From Marinobacter sp. AC-23 (lineage in GTDB: Bacteria > Pseudomonadota > Gammaproteobacteria > Pseudomonadales > Oleiphilaceae), in NCBI RefSeq assembly GCF_001858325.1, contig NZ_MBPP01000009.1, positions 1 to 64,000 on the forward strand: a stretch of 64,000 nucleotides of DNA, in the 5' to 3' direction. Position 1 is the stretch's first letter. Each line of letters starts with the position of its first letter. The translations under genes were made by a program, and so were the position numbers. Shown here one piece after another: positions 41,206 to 52,871 of this stretch. The notes below the pieces were generated by a model. The model was given only the letters and a program-made list of their open reading frames with translations, ran no database searches and was not told where the DNA came from.

Positions 41206-42702
41206 TTAAATGAGTGCAGCTGCACTGATAACCACCGAAATGAAAATGGTAAGAATTAAAAGCAAAGGCCAGATAAACGCGATCCAGCGGTCGTAGGACA
41301 CGCGGCCAATCGCCAGACCACCGACCACTACGGCAAAGGTTGGGTTGATCAGGTTTACCAGACCGTTGGCAGACTGAAACGCAGTTACCACAAGGTCGCG
41401 CCCCACGTTGGCGAAATCAGCAAGCGGCGCCAGAATTGGCATAGAGAGAACCGCCAGCCCGGACGAGGACGGCACAAAGAAGCTCATGCCTACTTCAATC
41501 CAGAACATCAGGTTGATAAATGCCAGTTCGGGCAGCCCGCCGAGGGAGGTTTCTGCACTGTGCAGAATAGTGTCGGCAATCATGCCCTGATCCATGATCA
41601 CCACGATGCCTCGTGCAAGTCCTACTACAAGAGCAACGCCCAGAAGATCACGCGCGCCGTCAACAAAGCTGCCAGTGAGTTTTTTCTCACCAAGGCGGGC
41701 AATGATGCCGATCACAATGGCGGAACCAAAAAACAGCGCACCCATACGGGCCATCCACCAGCCCTGAGACGATACGCCCCAGATCATGACAACAAAGGTT
41801 ACGGCGAAGATCAGAAGCGCAACAATCTGTGTTCTGGTGAGCGTGGAAGCCTGGACTTCATCGGCATGTTTGCCCAGGAAAAGCCTGCGGTGCGCATCCC
41901 ACTGTTTGGAGACTACAGAACGGGATGGATCTGCTTTTACACGAACGGCGTAACGCATAACGTAGGCAGAGCAAATTAACAGGCCGCCAATGAGCAGGAT
42001 GAAGCGCACGATAATGCCGTCAGTAAACGGAATTTGAGCCGCGTTGGCCGCGATAACCGTGGCAAATGGGTTGATTGTGGAGCCCAGCACGCCGATGCCG
42101 GCACCCACCATGATGATAGCCACCCCGGTTACGGCGTCGTATCCTGCGGCCATCATCACTGGGATTAAAATGGCATAGAAAGCCAGGGTCTCCTCGGCCA
42201 TGCCATAGGTTGTGCCTCCAATGGCAAACAGGGTCATCAATATCGGGATCATCCAGATTTCATGGCCCTTGAGATGTCGCATGGCGCTGCGTATGCCGGT
42301 ATCAATGGCCCCCGTAGCATTCATTACGCCGAGGAAACCGCCCAGGAAAAGAACGAACAGGGCAACATCAATGGCGTTGGCCACATAACTGTCCGGATCA
42401 TAAAACCCGGCCGTGGGGGCGAGCATGACCTCCATAAAACCCTGAGGGCTGGGATCGACCGTCTGGTAGGTGCCAGGCACGGCCACTTCACGCCCAACTT
42501 CCTCGTTCATTGCCCGGTCATATTGACCGGCAGGTATAATCCAGGTCAGGGCTGCAACCAAGATAATTAGTAGGAAAAGAATGGTATAGGCGGTGGGGAA
42601 TCGCGTTGCCAAATCCTGTTCTGGGTCGTTTGGCGGACTTCCTGAAGAGTTATCTAAAGGGGTATCTGAAGAGTTTTCTGGGGAGTGGTTATTCTCATTC
42701 AC
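41206..42702 (-). CDS. arcD: YfcC-family basic amino acid antiporter, probable arginine/ornithine exchanger
   Basis: A 498-residue inner-membrane protein with about twelve hydrophobic segments. It begins with a hydrophilic N-terminal tail of about 35 residues and then FPTAYTILFLLIILVAALTWIIPAGQYDR, broken across the membrane start. It belongs to the YfcC/C4-dicarboxylate-like family rather than the APC-type ArcD of Pseudomonas. YfcC proteins commonly accompany arginine deiminase genes and are thought to swap arginine for ornithine. AGGAG precedes the ATG. It is the first gene of the arc-atp cluster, so the promoter should lie in 42703-42924. Confidence 0.87.
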   Translation of the reverse strand: MNENNHSPENSSDTPLDNSSGSPPNDPEQDLATRFPTAYTILFLLIILVAALTWIIPAGQYDRAMNEEVGREVAVPGTYQTVDPSPQGFMEVMLAPTAGFYDPDSYVANAIDVALFVLFLGGFLGVMNATGAIDTGIRSAMRHLKGHEIWMIPILMTLFAIGGTTYGMAEETLAFYAILIPVMMAAGYDAVTGVAIIMVGAGIGVLGSTINPFATVIAANAAQIPFTDGIIVRFILLIGGLLICSAYVMRYAVRVKADPSRSVVSKQWDAHRRLFLGKHADEVQASTLTRTQIVALLIFAVTFVVMIWGVSSQGWWMARMGALFFGSAIVIGIIARLGEKKLTGSFVDGARDLLGVALVVGLARGIVVIMDQGMIADTILHSAETSLGGLPELAFINLMFWIEVGMSFFVPSSSGLAVLSMPILAPLADFANVGRDLVVTAFQSANGLVNLINPTFAVVVGGLAIGRVSYDRWIAFIWPLLLILTIFISVVISAAALI

Positions 42703-42738
42703 AGCACTTCTCCTTAATCTACACCGACTACTGTGGCA

Positions 42739-42756
42739 GATCCCGATCCCGATCCC
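42739..42756. repeat. short tandem repeat, GATCCC x3
   Basis: Three adjacent copies of the hexamer GATCCC in the leader of arcD, about 40-55 bp before its start. Its purpose is unknown, and such a repeat could change copy number. Confidence 0.6.
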
Positions 42757-42848
42757 GGCTGTGAACGCTATTGCTTTTATTTAGCCAGAGGGGAGCACGA
42801 TTTCCGAATCGTCAGTTATCAGGATGGACGAGAAGGCACTGGCTTGAA

Positions 42849-42862
42849 TTGATATAAGTCAC
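42849..42862. promoter_or_regulatory. candidate FNR/ANR box upstream of arcD
   Basis: TTGAT-ATAA-GTCAC matches the FNR/ANR consensus TTGAT-N4-ATCAA at 8 of 10 positions. It lies about 150 bp before arcD and about 65 bp before the divergent glycosylase gene, in an AT-rich stretch. ANR control of arc genes is established in Pseudomonas; its use here is inference. Confidence 0.35.
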
Positions 42863-42924
42863 TATTAATCTAAATACGACATTTATTATTAGTAAGCTCA
42901 CCAAAACTTCAAAGACGAGACACT

Positions 42925-43593
42925 ATGCGCTTTTCAGATATCCACGAACGCGCCATCGCCCGCAAAGGCGGTGTGGCACAACTGAACGCGTTACTACCGC
43001 AGTTACCACCTGCCGCCGAGTTGAAGGCGCGAACGGATGATCGCTATCTTGCAGAAATCACCCGCTGTGTGTTTAAAGCCGGTTTCGTGTGGCGGGTAAT
43101 CGACAACAAATGGCCGGGCTTTGAGGCGGCCTTTCAGGGGTTTGTGCCTGCGTACTGGCAGCAAGTCCCGCCAGACGTTTTGGAGGACCTGGCCCGGGAT
43201 GAGCGCATTGTGCGCAATATGCAAAAAATCCGTACCGTGCCGGAAAACGCCCGCATGATTATGGATGCGGTACACGAGCACGGAAGCTTTGGTGCTTTTC
43301 TGAGCCAGTGGCCGTCAGAAGATCAAGCTGGTTTATTGTTGTGGTTCAAGCGTCACGGTTCCCGCCTTGGTGGTAACAGTGCCCAGTATTTTCTGCGCTA
43401 CGTAGGCTGGGATGGCTTTGTTTTGTCCCACGATGTGGTTGCAGGCTTGCGCCTTGCCGGTCTTCTGGATGCCTCGCCAACGAGTAAAAAAGGGCTGCAA
43501 CAAGCGCAGGCGGCTTTTACTGGCTGGCATCACGAAACCGGCCTGCCATACAGCCAGTTATCGCGCATTTTGTCGTGCTCGGTGGAGGGTTGA
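42925..43593 (+). CDS. DNA-3-methyladenine glycosylase I-like protein (HhH-GPD superfamily)
   Basis: A 222-residue protein resembling the Tag/Adenine_glyco family, which removes 3-methyladenine from DNA. The stretch YLAEITRCVFKAGFVWRVI corresponds to the substrate-pocket region, and RNMQKIRTVPENARMI follows at the right distance. It lacks the N-terminal MxRCxW and C-terminal cysteine/histidine residues that bind zinc in classic Tag, so it is a divergent branch and the base specificity is uncertain. It is divergent from arcD and ends 7 bp from the convergent acylphosphatase gene. Confidence 0.75.
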   Translation: MRFSDIHERAIARKGGVAQLNALLPQLPPAAELKARTDDRYLAEITRCVFKAGFVWRVIDNKWPGFEAAFQGFVPAYWQQVPPDVLEDLARDERIVRNMQKIRTVPENARMIMDAVHEHGSFGAFLSQWPSEDQAGLLLWFKRHGSRLGGNSAQYFLRYVGWDGFVLSHDVVAGLRLAGLLDASPTSKKGLQQAQAAFTGWHHETGLPYSQLSRILSCSVEG

Positions 43594-43600
43594 ACGCTAG

Positions 43601-43879
43601 TCAGCGTCGGATTCCGAAACTGGCAAACTCACCAGTCACGTCCTGTTTTTCGACCTCTACTGAGTTTACGGAAGCCGCTGGCGGGCCTTCTCGGCACCAG
43701 GATTCGAGCTTTTTGAGCTGGTTCTCGTTGCCTTCAGCAACAATCTCTACATTGCCATCAGCAAGGTTTCGGGTGTACCCCACAATGCCGAGTTCGTTTG
43801 CCTGAGCCTGCGCAGAGGCGCGGTAGTATACGCCCTGAACACGCCCCGAAATAATCAGTTTCCAGCGTTTAAAGGTCAT
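43601..43879 (-). CDS. acyP: acylphosphatase
   Basis: A 92-residue enzyme that hydrolyses acyl phosphates such as carbamoyl phosphate and 1,3-bisphosphoglycerate. The catalytic pattern is ISGRVQGVYYRASAQAQA with the phosphate-binding Arg, and the catalytic Asn lies in GYTRNLADGNVEIVAEG. I chose ATG 43879, which has GAGG six bases before it; a GTG at 43891 would add four residues. It is 23 bp downstream of cobS on the same strand. Confidence 0.92.
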   Translation of the reverse strand: MTFKRWKLIISGRVQGVYYRASAQAQANELGIVGYTRNLADGNVEIVAEGNENQLKKLESWCREGPPAASVNSVEVEKQDVTGEFASFGIRR

Positions 43880-43902
43880 GTTTTGCCTCACTTGTGTCGG
43901 AC

Positions 43903-44667
43903 TTATATCCCCAATAAAAGCACTAACTCACAGAACACCACGCTGGCCCCGAGCGCGTCGCCAGTGTAGCCGCCTAGCTGCCGCTGCAGATACCCGCCCC
44001 ACAGCAACACGATGGTAATGATTGCAGTAAGTGCGGCCAACCATAGACCTGGCAACCACAGGCTGAAAATGAGAGCGACCAAGGCGGTAAACAGGCAGCT
44101 AACCAGCAAACGCTTGCGTGAAAAACCTTCCGCTACCGGTTTGCTTTTGCTTTTATCCGGGTCGGTTACATAGGGCAGGAGGATCATCAGCAACAAGGGC
44201 GCCAACCTGCTTATCGCAGGCGTTACCAATAGCGCTAGCCAGATGCTTTGGGTATCCACCAGAAGCGCAGCCTTCAGGCCAAGAGCCATCACCAGTGCCA
44301 CGGTGCCGTAGGTGCCAATGCGGCTGTCTTTCATGATTTCCAGGCGTTTCTCAACGGTATAGCCGCCGCCCAGGGCATCCACGCTGTCTGCAAGGCCGTC
44401 TTCATGGAAGGCACCGGTAATAAACAAGTGGAAGCACAGTACCAGCAGCACACAGATCAGCGGGCTCCACGCCAGGTTGAGCAGTGCGAACAATCCGGCG
44501 TACAGTGCTCCCAGTAACAGGCCTACCAGTGGAAAGTACATGCTGCACTGGTTCATGAGTTTCTGGGAGTAATCTATGCGCACTAGCATGGGAATTCGCG
44601 TGAGAAACCCAATGGCTAACCAGAAGGCCTGCCATTCATGTGATATTGGTTTTTTTTCGGGGGGCAT
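43903..44667 (-). CDS. cobS: adenosylcobinamide-GDP ribazoletransferase (cobalamin synthase)
   Basis: A 254-residue inner-membrane enzyme that joins adenosylcobinamide-GDP and alpha-ribazole (phosphate), closing the nucleotide loop of B12. The signature is FHEDGLADSVDALGGGYT, followed by MKDSRIGTYGTVALV and GGYTGDALGASVVFCEL near the end; about six hydrophobic segments are visible. It is separated by about 13 kb from the rest of the cob genes. No cobalamin riboswitch is visible in the 189 bp upstream. Confidence 0.94.
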   Translation of the reverse strand: MPPEKKPISHEWQAFWLAIGFLTRIPMLVRIDYSQKLMNQCSMYFPLVGLLLGALYAGLFALLNLAWSPLICVLLVLCFHLFITGAFHEDGLADSVDALGGGYTVEKRLEIMKDSRIGTYGTVALVMALGLKAALLVDTQSIWLALLVTPAISRLAPLLLMILLPYVTDPDKSKSKPVAEGFSRKRLLVSCLFTALVALIFSLWLPGLWLAALTAIITIVLLWGGYLQRQLGGYTGDALGASVVFCELVLLLGI

Positions 44668-44856
44668 GTGCTACTCGGTTCAGCAGAGGGTGTTCCCTCG
44701 GGCGGTGAACCGCCGGCGATTGGGAGAGTCAGAAAGGTACCATGGCTTTGAGTTTTTTTCCTGATCGAATGCTTCCGTTTAGAAATAGCCCTACATGACC
44801 CGGTGAACTACACTTTTTGAAATAACGCGGATTCGCGGTTAGCAGATGAGAGGCCC

Positions 44857-46365
44857 ATGACAGGACAGTCTGATCAGCGACAGTGGCGCACCGATACTGA
44901 CTCTTTGCTTCGGAAACTGGTTTCGGCTATTCCCGACATGCTTAGTACCTACTGGCTAAGCGCTGATGGGGAGTCTCACCGGTTTGTGTTTATCAGCGAG
45001 CATGTGCAAAGCGTTCTAGGCATTGCTCCGGAGGTACTTCGGGAAAACGCGGAAGCTATGTTTTCTGCAGTGCATCCGGAGGATGTACCTGGTTTGAAGG
45101 CCAGCGTTGCAGAGTCTGCTTTCGCTCTTAGCCCATGGCGTCGCCAGGTACGACTGAAAATGAAGGCCGGGCACTACGATTGGTTTGAGATCAACTCAAT
45201 GCCCGAACGCCAGGCAGACGGAAGCACTGTCTGGTATGGCCAGTTCCACAGCATACAGCGCTACAAAGATCTCGAGCACACGCTCAGGGAGCGTGAGACT
45301 GAGTCTGCCTTTCAAGCTGATTTTCAGAGGCTGATTGCCAACCTGTCGACCAACTTTATCAATCTTGGCTTTGGCGCCATTGATCAGCGCATTACTGATT
45401 TGCTGCGCGCTATAGGTGGTTTTTTTGAGGTGGACCGCGCTTACTTGTATGAGTTCTCGCCGGACTATAATGTTATGGATAACACCCACGAATGGTGCTC
45501 TGCCGGCGTGCCAGCTCTCATCGACAGTCAGCGCAATGTGCCCACTGACGGCTTTGAGTGGTGGCAGTGCAAGGTCAATGAGATGCTTAGTGGCAACCGG
45601 GTTATTTTTGTTGAAGAGATTGAGCAGATACCTGCCGGCCCCGAGCGCACCATGCTGGAACAACAGGGTGTGTGTTCAATGTTCTGCGTGCCGGTGCGCG
45701 TCCGAGGCCTGGTTACCGGCTTTTTTGGTGTGGATTCCATGCGTAAACGCGCATGGCGCGAAGATCAGGCAGATCTTCTGATTATCGTATCTGGCCTGCT
45801 CTCCGGGGCGCTTGAGCGTAATCGACTTGAGAGTGAGCTCCTTAACCAATCCATTCGTGACCCCTTAACTGCCCTGCATAATCGTCGTTATCTGATGCCA
45901 AGGCTTCACGAAATGCTGAGCCGCTCCACCCGTTACGGGGAACACTTTGCACTGGCTATGTTCGATTTGGACCGGTTCAAGCGGATAAACGATTCCATCG
46001 GTCACCTTGGAGGGGATCTCTGCCTGCGCACGTTTGCCGAGATACTTCTGGAGCAGACCCGAGAAGCCGATGTGGTGGCGCGATTTGGTGGAGAGGAATT
46101 TGTGGTTGCGTTCAGCAATGTAAGCCCGGCGGATATTCGCCTCACGGTAAACCGTATTATTTGTGCAGTGCGCAATCATGATTTCGTTTTTGAAGATCAA
46201 GTTGTGCCGTTAACGGTCAGCGCGGGCGTTGCTGACATCGGCGAGCTGGATGTTGTTCCTGCCTCGCCTGACCCGCTTATCCGGCTGGCAGACGACAGGC
46301 TTTATGCCGCAAAGCAGGCCGGGCGGGATTGCCTGGTTGATGCATCAGGGGTGTCGCGCATATAA
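44857..46365 (+). CDS. PAS-GAF-GGDEF diguanylate cyclase
   Basis: A 502-residue soluble protein without membrane helices. An N-terminal PAS domain (about 20-135, with ADGESHRFVFISEHVQSVLG) is followed by a GAF domain (about 165-325, with GVCSMFCVPVRVRGLVTGFFGVD) and a GGDEF domain (about 335-495). The active site is RFGGEEFVVAF, and the RxxD inhibitory site (READ) lies five residues before it. It is predicted to make c-di-GMP in response to an unknown small-molecule or redox cue. It is divergent from cobS. Confidence 0.92.
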   Translation: MTGQSDQRQWRTDTDSLLRKLVSAIPDMLSTYWLSADGESHRFVFISEHVQSVLGIAPEVLRENAEAMFSAVHPEDVPGLKASVAESAFALSPWRRQVRLKMKAGHYDWFEINSMPERQADGSTVWYGQFHSIQRYKDLEHTLRERETESAFQADFQRLIANLSTNFINLGFGAIDQRITDLLRAIGGFFEVDRAYLYEFSPDYNVMDNTHEWCSAGVPALIDSQRNVPTDGFEWWQCKVNEMLSGNRVIFVEEIEQIPAGPERTMLEQQGVCSMFCVPVRVRGLVTGFFGVDSMRKRAWREDQADLLIIVSGLLSGALERNRLESELLNQSIRDPLTALHNRRYLMPRLHEMLSRSTRYGEHFALAMFDLDRFKRINDSIGHLGGDLCLRTFAEILLEQTREADVVARFGGEEFVVAFSNVSPADIRLTVNRIICAVRNHDFVFEDQVVPLTVSAGVADIGELDVVPASPDPLIRLADDRLYAAKQAGRDCLVDASGVSRI

Positions 46366-46449
46366 GAAAAGAGAATTTTATCTTATATTCCGTTTTAGTA
46401 TATTTTTAGAATTAAATTTCAGTAGGCCGCCCCTGCGGAGGTGAATGTC

Positions 46450-47316
46450 GTGAGCAACCCGATCGTTAAACCTTTTTTTGATGAGCCCACCAATACGTTC
46501 AGTTATGTGGTTCGTGACCCTGTCAGTCAGGCCTGCGCTATTCTCGATTCGGTACTTGATTTTGACTACGCATCAGGTACTACCGGTGTGTGCTCTGCAG
46601 ACGAGATAATCGAATATGTACGCTCCAATGATCTGCAGGTGGAGTGGATACTGGAAACTCACGTTCATGCGGATCACCTCTCCGCTGCGCCCTATCTCCA
46701 CGAAAAACTCGGTGGTAAAACCGGAATTGGCACACACATACGAGATGTTCAGGAGATTTTTGGTAAGGCGTTCAATGCAGGTTCAGAGTTTGCCCGCGAT
46801 GGCAGTCAGTTCGATCGTCTTTTCCGGGATGGCGATACCTTTGCCATTGGCGGCCTTGAATGTCACGTGATGCACACGCCAGGCCACACCCCAGCGTGCC
46901 TGACCTACGTAACGGGTGACGCGGCGTTTGTGGGCGACACCCTGTTCATGCCGGATTATGGAACTGCACGTTGTGATTTCCCGGGTGGTGATGCCCGTGT
47001 GCTTTACCAATCAATCCGCAAGGTGCTATCGCTACCTTCGCAAACCCGTATTTTCCTGTGTCACGACTACAAAGCCCCGGGCCGGGACGAGTACGTACAC
47101 CAGACAAGTGTGGCGGAGCAGCGCGCGGCCAATATTCACGTGCACGATGGTATCGGCGAAGACGAATTTGTAAAGATGCGCACTGAGCGCGATGCAACGC
47201 TCGGCATGCCCCAGCTGATTCTGCCGTCGGTGCAGGTCAACATGCGGGCGGGAGAGCTGCCGCCCCCAGAGGCCAACGGCCAGGTTTACCTGAAAGTACC
47301 GGTGAACCTGTTCTGA
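46450..47316 (+). CDS. metallo-beta-lactamase-fold hydrolase, persulfide dioxygenase-like
   Basis: A 288-residue member of the MBL superfamily in the ETHE1/Blh branch. The metal-binding motif is LETHVHADHLSAA, followed by MHTPGHTPACLTYV, VGDTLFMPDYGTARCDFPGG and the last histidine in IFLCHDYKAPG. The branch oxidises glutathione persulfide to sulfite using one iron; glyoxalase II-like activity is less likely because GTARCDFPGG is typical of the dioxygenases. GGAGG lies 8 bases before the GTG at 46450, which I prefer to the GTG at 46441. Confidence 0.82.
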   Translation: MSNPIVKPFFDEPTNTFSYVVRDPVSQACAILDSVLDFDYASGTTGVCSADEIIEYVRSNDLQVEWILETHVHADHLSAAPYLHEKLGGKTGIGTHIRDVQEIFGKAFNAGSEFARDGSQFDRLFRDGDTFAIGGLECHVMHTPGHTPACLTYVTGDAAFVGDTLFMPDYGTARCDFPGGDARVLYQSIRKVLSLPSQTRIFLCHDYKAPGRDEYVHQTSVAEQRAANIHVHDGIGEDEFVKMRTERDATLGMPQLILPSVQVNMRAGELPPPEANGQVYLKVPVNLF

Positions 47317-47382
47317 GCCCCGTTAACACCGTTATCATGCAGTCGGGTTCGAGTTTCAGTGAGCGCTCTTTACACGCCGGTA

Positions 47383-49959
47383 TCAATCCGGAAAATAGCA
47401 GGCCAGATTTTGGCTGACCACGTCACCCGTCAGTTGTAGCGGTGTTGCGCGAAGGTCAAAGCTTTGTACGGCCGCTTCAGGAGAGATGTCCTGTATGGGA
47501 GCGCTTGTGCCGTGTAGCCGTTCTGGCTGGTAAACGCAGTGCCGACCCTTGGGGAACAGTGCCACGTAAGCGATACCTGTTTCTACCAGGTCCTGAAAAA
47601 AATGCGAGCCGTAAGAAAGATCCGGCACCATGTCACCTTCCATTTCCGCCACTTCAACCAGCACGGCAACCCCGGCGATGTCAGCAAAACGAACTGGCAC
47701 GCCCAACTCCGGGCTGCTGGTTCCCCAGCGCCCGGGGCCAATCAGCATGGTTTTTCCGGTATCCATGCGCACCTGCTCGCCCACAAGCCGGGCAACCTCG
47801 TACCGCTGGCTCACCGTTAACCGGCTGTAAACCCCCGCATCCACTCGGATAACACGCTGAATGCCAAGGTTTATATTGCCGCCCATGAAGTGACCGCGTG
47901 TCCGGAACAAAAGTTGTTGTTCGGGTATGTCTGCGGGTATTTCTACCGCCATGGTTTCACCGATGGTCGCCAGCGGCCGGCATTGCACCAGGTTAAAAGC
48001 CGGTTCACCCGCATGGTTCAGGTGCAAGGTAAATTCCACATCCACCGGGTGGCTATAGCCTGCTTCGAGGGTTTTCAGCAAGCTGGAGAGGCGGGCAACG
48101 AAATGGCCACTGTGCACCAGGGGCTTGAACGTTAGCCGCCATACCGGTGTTGGCAGGTTCAGTTCTCTAGCCCGCCGGCTGGCGGGTTGGTCTACTTCAC
48201 CAAGGTGGTTGAGCGGCAGGTCCGCAATCTCTTGTGTGAGTTGGCTTAATGGGCGAGTGGTTAGCTTTCCTTCCCTCAGGTCCAGAACATCCAAAAGGTG
48301 CTGGGAGAACCTGTAGCTTTCATCCTGATTACGGAAGGGCTGCCGGCGCGGGTAGTCCAGGGCCATCACGCAGGCGTGGTCGCCTTCAATTCGATCAACG
48401 GCACGGGTGCCCAGCCCCATGACCAGGCGAACCATGCCGGCGGCGGGGTTCATGTCGGTATCCCAGGCAAAGGTATTGCGGGAAACGCCAACGCCGGCGG
48501 CATCCGGCAAGTAGTAGCGCCCGTGGAAGCGGCCATTGACCCGCTGGATCAGCAGAGCCATGGGTTCTTCTTTCTGGTCCAGACCGCGCTGTTTTCGGTA
48601 AACCAGGGCATCGTTACTCATGGTAGAGGCATAGACCTGGCGAATAGCGTCCTCAAGCTCCGCAAGGCGCTGCTCTGGTGCCCCCTGGTTTACCAGAAAA
48701 ACGCTGTCGTACTTACCAGCGAACGCATTGCCGAACCCATCTTCCTGGAGACTGCTTGAGCGCACCAGAATTGGATATTGACCATAATGATCCAGCAGCC
48801 GCTCCAGCTCGGAACGGATTTCTGGTGGGAACCTACCTGCCAGCAAGTTCCTGCGCAGTTCAGCAGCTTCATTGAAGTAGCCGTCGGCAGAGCGCTGGCG
48901 CATGATCGCCGGCCAAAGACCGTTGTGAACGAGAAAGGCGTAATAGGCATCAGAGCCAAGATAGCTGGAGTCGTGAGGCTCTAGTGCCTCCTGCCATATG
49001 TCGGACTGATTGGTGAGCAGGATACTGCGCGCTATCAGCATGCCGGCGGCTTTACCGCCAATGTAACCGCTACCGATCATTCTGGCGCGAATGGCAAGCA
49101 GATCCTCAAGGCCAAGATAGTTTCTGGCCAAATCCAACATGCGTGGATCCCGACTGATCAGAACGTTCAGTACGCGATCCTGAATATCTGAAATTTGCTC
49201 TTGATCACCACTTTCAAGGGCGTCTGCAACCTGAATAAACAACCGGTCCCAGTAGTCCAGTAGCGGTTGGCGATGCAGCTGAGCCTGTTCCAGGCCAGCC
49301 TGGAGCCGGGTTGCATCACTACTGTCGTCTACCGGGAAAAACCGGCCATTGCGCTCCCGGTGCGGGAGAAACATGGTAGGGGACTGCCGGCGCCAGGCCT
49401 TGATCGGCTGGATCTGAACATCTTCTCCCAGGCGGTGAACATCCACCATCACTTGGGTTGTTTGCCGGATGCGGTCCAGCGTAGTGCGGGAGTGCCTATC
49501 GGGGTAGAGGGCAAACCAGGCGACAGTATCCAGTTCAAACAGGAAGGGGCAAACCACCTGGAAAAAATTGCCGACCATGACATCGGTGGCCCAGGCATTG
49601 AGTAAATCGCTCAAGCAATCACACACGTAGAATGCGCCGCGGCCATGCTCTTCAATCAGGCGCCAAACTCTGCCGGTGAAGGCTTCAAAACCTCCCAGAG
49701 CATCGACGTTTTCGATATGAATGTTGGCTTTCGCGGTTACCAGCGGGGGGTGCTGGCCAAAACGGAGGTAAATAATACGGCGCCCAGCAGACGCCGCAGA
49801 CTCAATAAACGGTGTAACGAATCGGCGGTAATCGTCCAGGTCGCTAACTCTCCAGACGACGTTATCACCGATTCTCAGGCCATCAAGAACATCGTCCAGC
49901 CCCGGGAGGCCGGTGGAAACCCGGTTGTTGTCCTGTGAGTTTCCGCCGTTCCCGGTCAT
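47383..49959 (-). CDS. KaiC-like (degenerate) plus PEP/pyruvate-binding domain protein
   Basis: An 858-residue protein of uncertain function. The N-terminal 200 residues resemble a KaiC/RadA-type ATPase (TGLPGLDDVLDGLRIGDNVVW), but the Walker A sequence is gone: the place of GxxGxGKT reads RVSDLDDYRRF. From about residue 296 comes a PPDK_N/PEP-synthase ATP-grasp domain (GSGYIGGKAAGML and LVRSSSLQEDGFGNAFAGKYDS). There is no swivelling phosphohistidine domain and no PEP-binding barrel, so it cannot be a complete PEP synthase. It starts 17 bp after gdhA with GGAG at good spacing, so the two form an operon. Confidence 0.75.
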   Translation of the reverse strand: MTGNGGNSQDNNRVSTGLPGLDDVLDGLRIGDNVVWRVSDLDDYRRFVTPFIESAASAGRRIIYLRFGQHPPLVTAKANIHIENVDALGGFEAFTGRVWRLIEEHGRGAFYVCDCLSDLLNAWATDVMVGNFFQVVCPFLFELDTVAWFALYPDRHSRTTLDRIRQTTQVMVDVHRLGEDVQIQPIKAWRRQSPTMFLPHRERNGRFFPVDDSSDATRLQAGLEQAQLHRQPLLDYWDRLFIQVADALESGDQEQISDIQDRVLNVLISRDPRMLDLARNYLGLEDLLAIRARMIGSGYIGGKAAGMLIARSILLTNQSDIWQEALEPHDSSYLGSDAYYAFLVHNGLWPAIMRQRSADGYFNEAAELRRNLLAGRFPPEIRSELERLLDHYGQYPILVRSSSLQEDGFGNAFAGKYDSVFLVNQGAPEQRLAELEDAIRQVYASTMSNDALVYRKQRGLDQKEEPMALLIQRVNGRFHGRYYLPDAAGVGVSRNTFAWDTDMNPAAGMVRLVMGLGTRAVDRIEGDHACVMALDYPRRQPFRNQDESYRFSQHLLDVLDLREGKLTTRPLSQLTQEIADLPLNHLGEVDQPASRRARELNLPTPVWRLTFKPLVHSGHFVARLSSLLKTLEAGYSHPVDVEFTLHLNHAGEPAFNLVQCRPLATIGETMAVEIPADIPEQQLLFRTRGHFMGGNINLGIQRVIRVDAGVYSRLTVSQRYEVARLVGEQVRMDTGKTMLIGPGRWGTSSPELGVPVRFADIAGVAVLVEVAEMEGDMVPDLSYGSHFFQDLVETGIAYVALFPKGRHCVYQPERLHGTSAPIQDISPEAAVQSFDLRATPLQLTGDVVSQNLACYFPD

Positions 49960-49976
49960 GAGCTACTGCTCCGCGG

Positions 49977-51633
<1,657 letters not shown>

Positions 51634-52871
51634 ATGACCAAACGACTCCTACCCATAATTATTCTGGCAGCTGGTGTTCTGGGCTTCCTTTTTCTGAAAA
51701 TGACCCGCCTGAGCCTGCGCAAGTGAATGCTACAGAGCGCAGCTGGCGGGTGCAGGTTCAGGTCGTTGAGCCGGGAGCTCATACGCCGGTACTGCCGCTT
51801 TACGGCGAAGTGGTTGCGCCGGAGCAGGTTTCTGTAGTTGGCACTCTGGCTGGGCGAATCGGGGAGCGGCCCGTGGCTGAGGGGCAGCGGGTGAGCGCTG
51901 GTGATCTACTGGTAGCGCTGGACCCTCAAGATATTGAGCCGGTATTGGCTCAGGGAAAGGCTCAGGTGGCCGATCTGGAGGCGCAGATTCGCTCGGAGCA
52001 GGTGCGCTATCGCAATGATCAGGCCGCTCTGAAAAGCGAGCAGGCCATTCTGGCCAATGCCCGCCGGCAGCTGGAGCGCACCCGCTCGCTGGTGGACCGC
52101 AACCTTGCTTCCCGTGAGAACCTGGAAAGCGTAACCGACGGCGCGGCCAGAGCCGAGCTAACCTCAAGCATCCGGCGGCGCGCCATTGACGAACACCCTG
52201 CGCGGCTGCAAAGCCTGGAGGCCAGGCTGGCCCAAGCCGAGGCAACGCTTGCGACAACGCAGCGGGATGCCGAACGCTCCCGGGTTGTTGCCCCGTTTGA
52301 CGGTGTTGTAACAGATGTTCAGGTGGCCGTGGGCGATCAGGTATCAAGAAACCAGAAGCTGCTCTCGGTATACGCCATAAAGGGTCTGGAACTCCGGGCC
52401 AGGGTGCCCGACAGGTATCGGTCCGAGCTTCTCGGAGCGTTGGCTCAAGGCAAGAACCTCTATGCCTACAGCGATAAGCAAGAGATTCGTTTTCGGTTTG
52501 AGCGCTTTGCCGGCACTAGCGACCCCGCAGGAGCCGAAGCGATCCTTGCGTTGGCCGGAGACGCAGCTGGCTTGCGCCCGGGTGCTCTGTTGCCGGTCAG
52601 CCTAGAACGACCAGAGCGCAGCGAAACGGTGGCCATTCCATTCAGTGCCTTGTACGGCGCAGATAGCGTGTACCTGATTGCAGACGACGGCCGCATGCGG
52701 CGCGTTACCGTTGAGCGGATTGGTGAAGCCCGCTCTACCAACGACGAACGGCGTCTTTTGATTGCGGGCAAGGCGCTGACGCCTGGTGCGCGTTTGATCG
52801 TGACCCATTTGCCCAACGCCCTCACTGGCTTGAAAGTGGACGTAGCCGGCGATGAGAGCCCGGCACAATGA
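51634..52871 (+). CDS. RND efflux periplasmic adaptor (membrane fusion protein; one frameshift)
   Basis: The periplasmic bridge of a tripartite efflux pump, about 412 residues after correction. An N-terminal membrane anchor (LLPIIILAAGVLGFLFL) is followed by a lipoyl-like half (LAGRIGERPVAEGQRVSAG), a coiled-coil hairpin (about 100-200), the second lipoyl half (VVAPFDGVVTDVQVAVGDQV) and a beta-barrel. The long frame lacks a start with a signal. One added C at 51708-51709 joins it to ATG 51634 through KMTRPEPAQVNATERSW. It overlaps the RND pump gene by 4 bp. Confidence 0.85.

Noticed and set aside
44668-44856. Possible riboswitch upstream of cobS
   Set aside because: A small GC hairpin is present, but the B12 box and core elements are missing.
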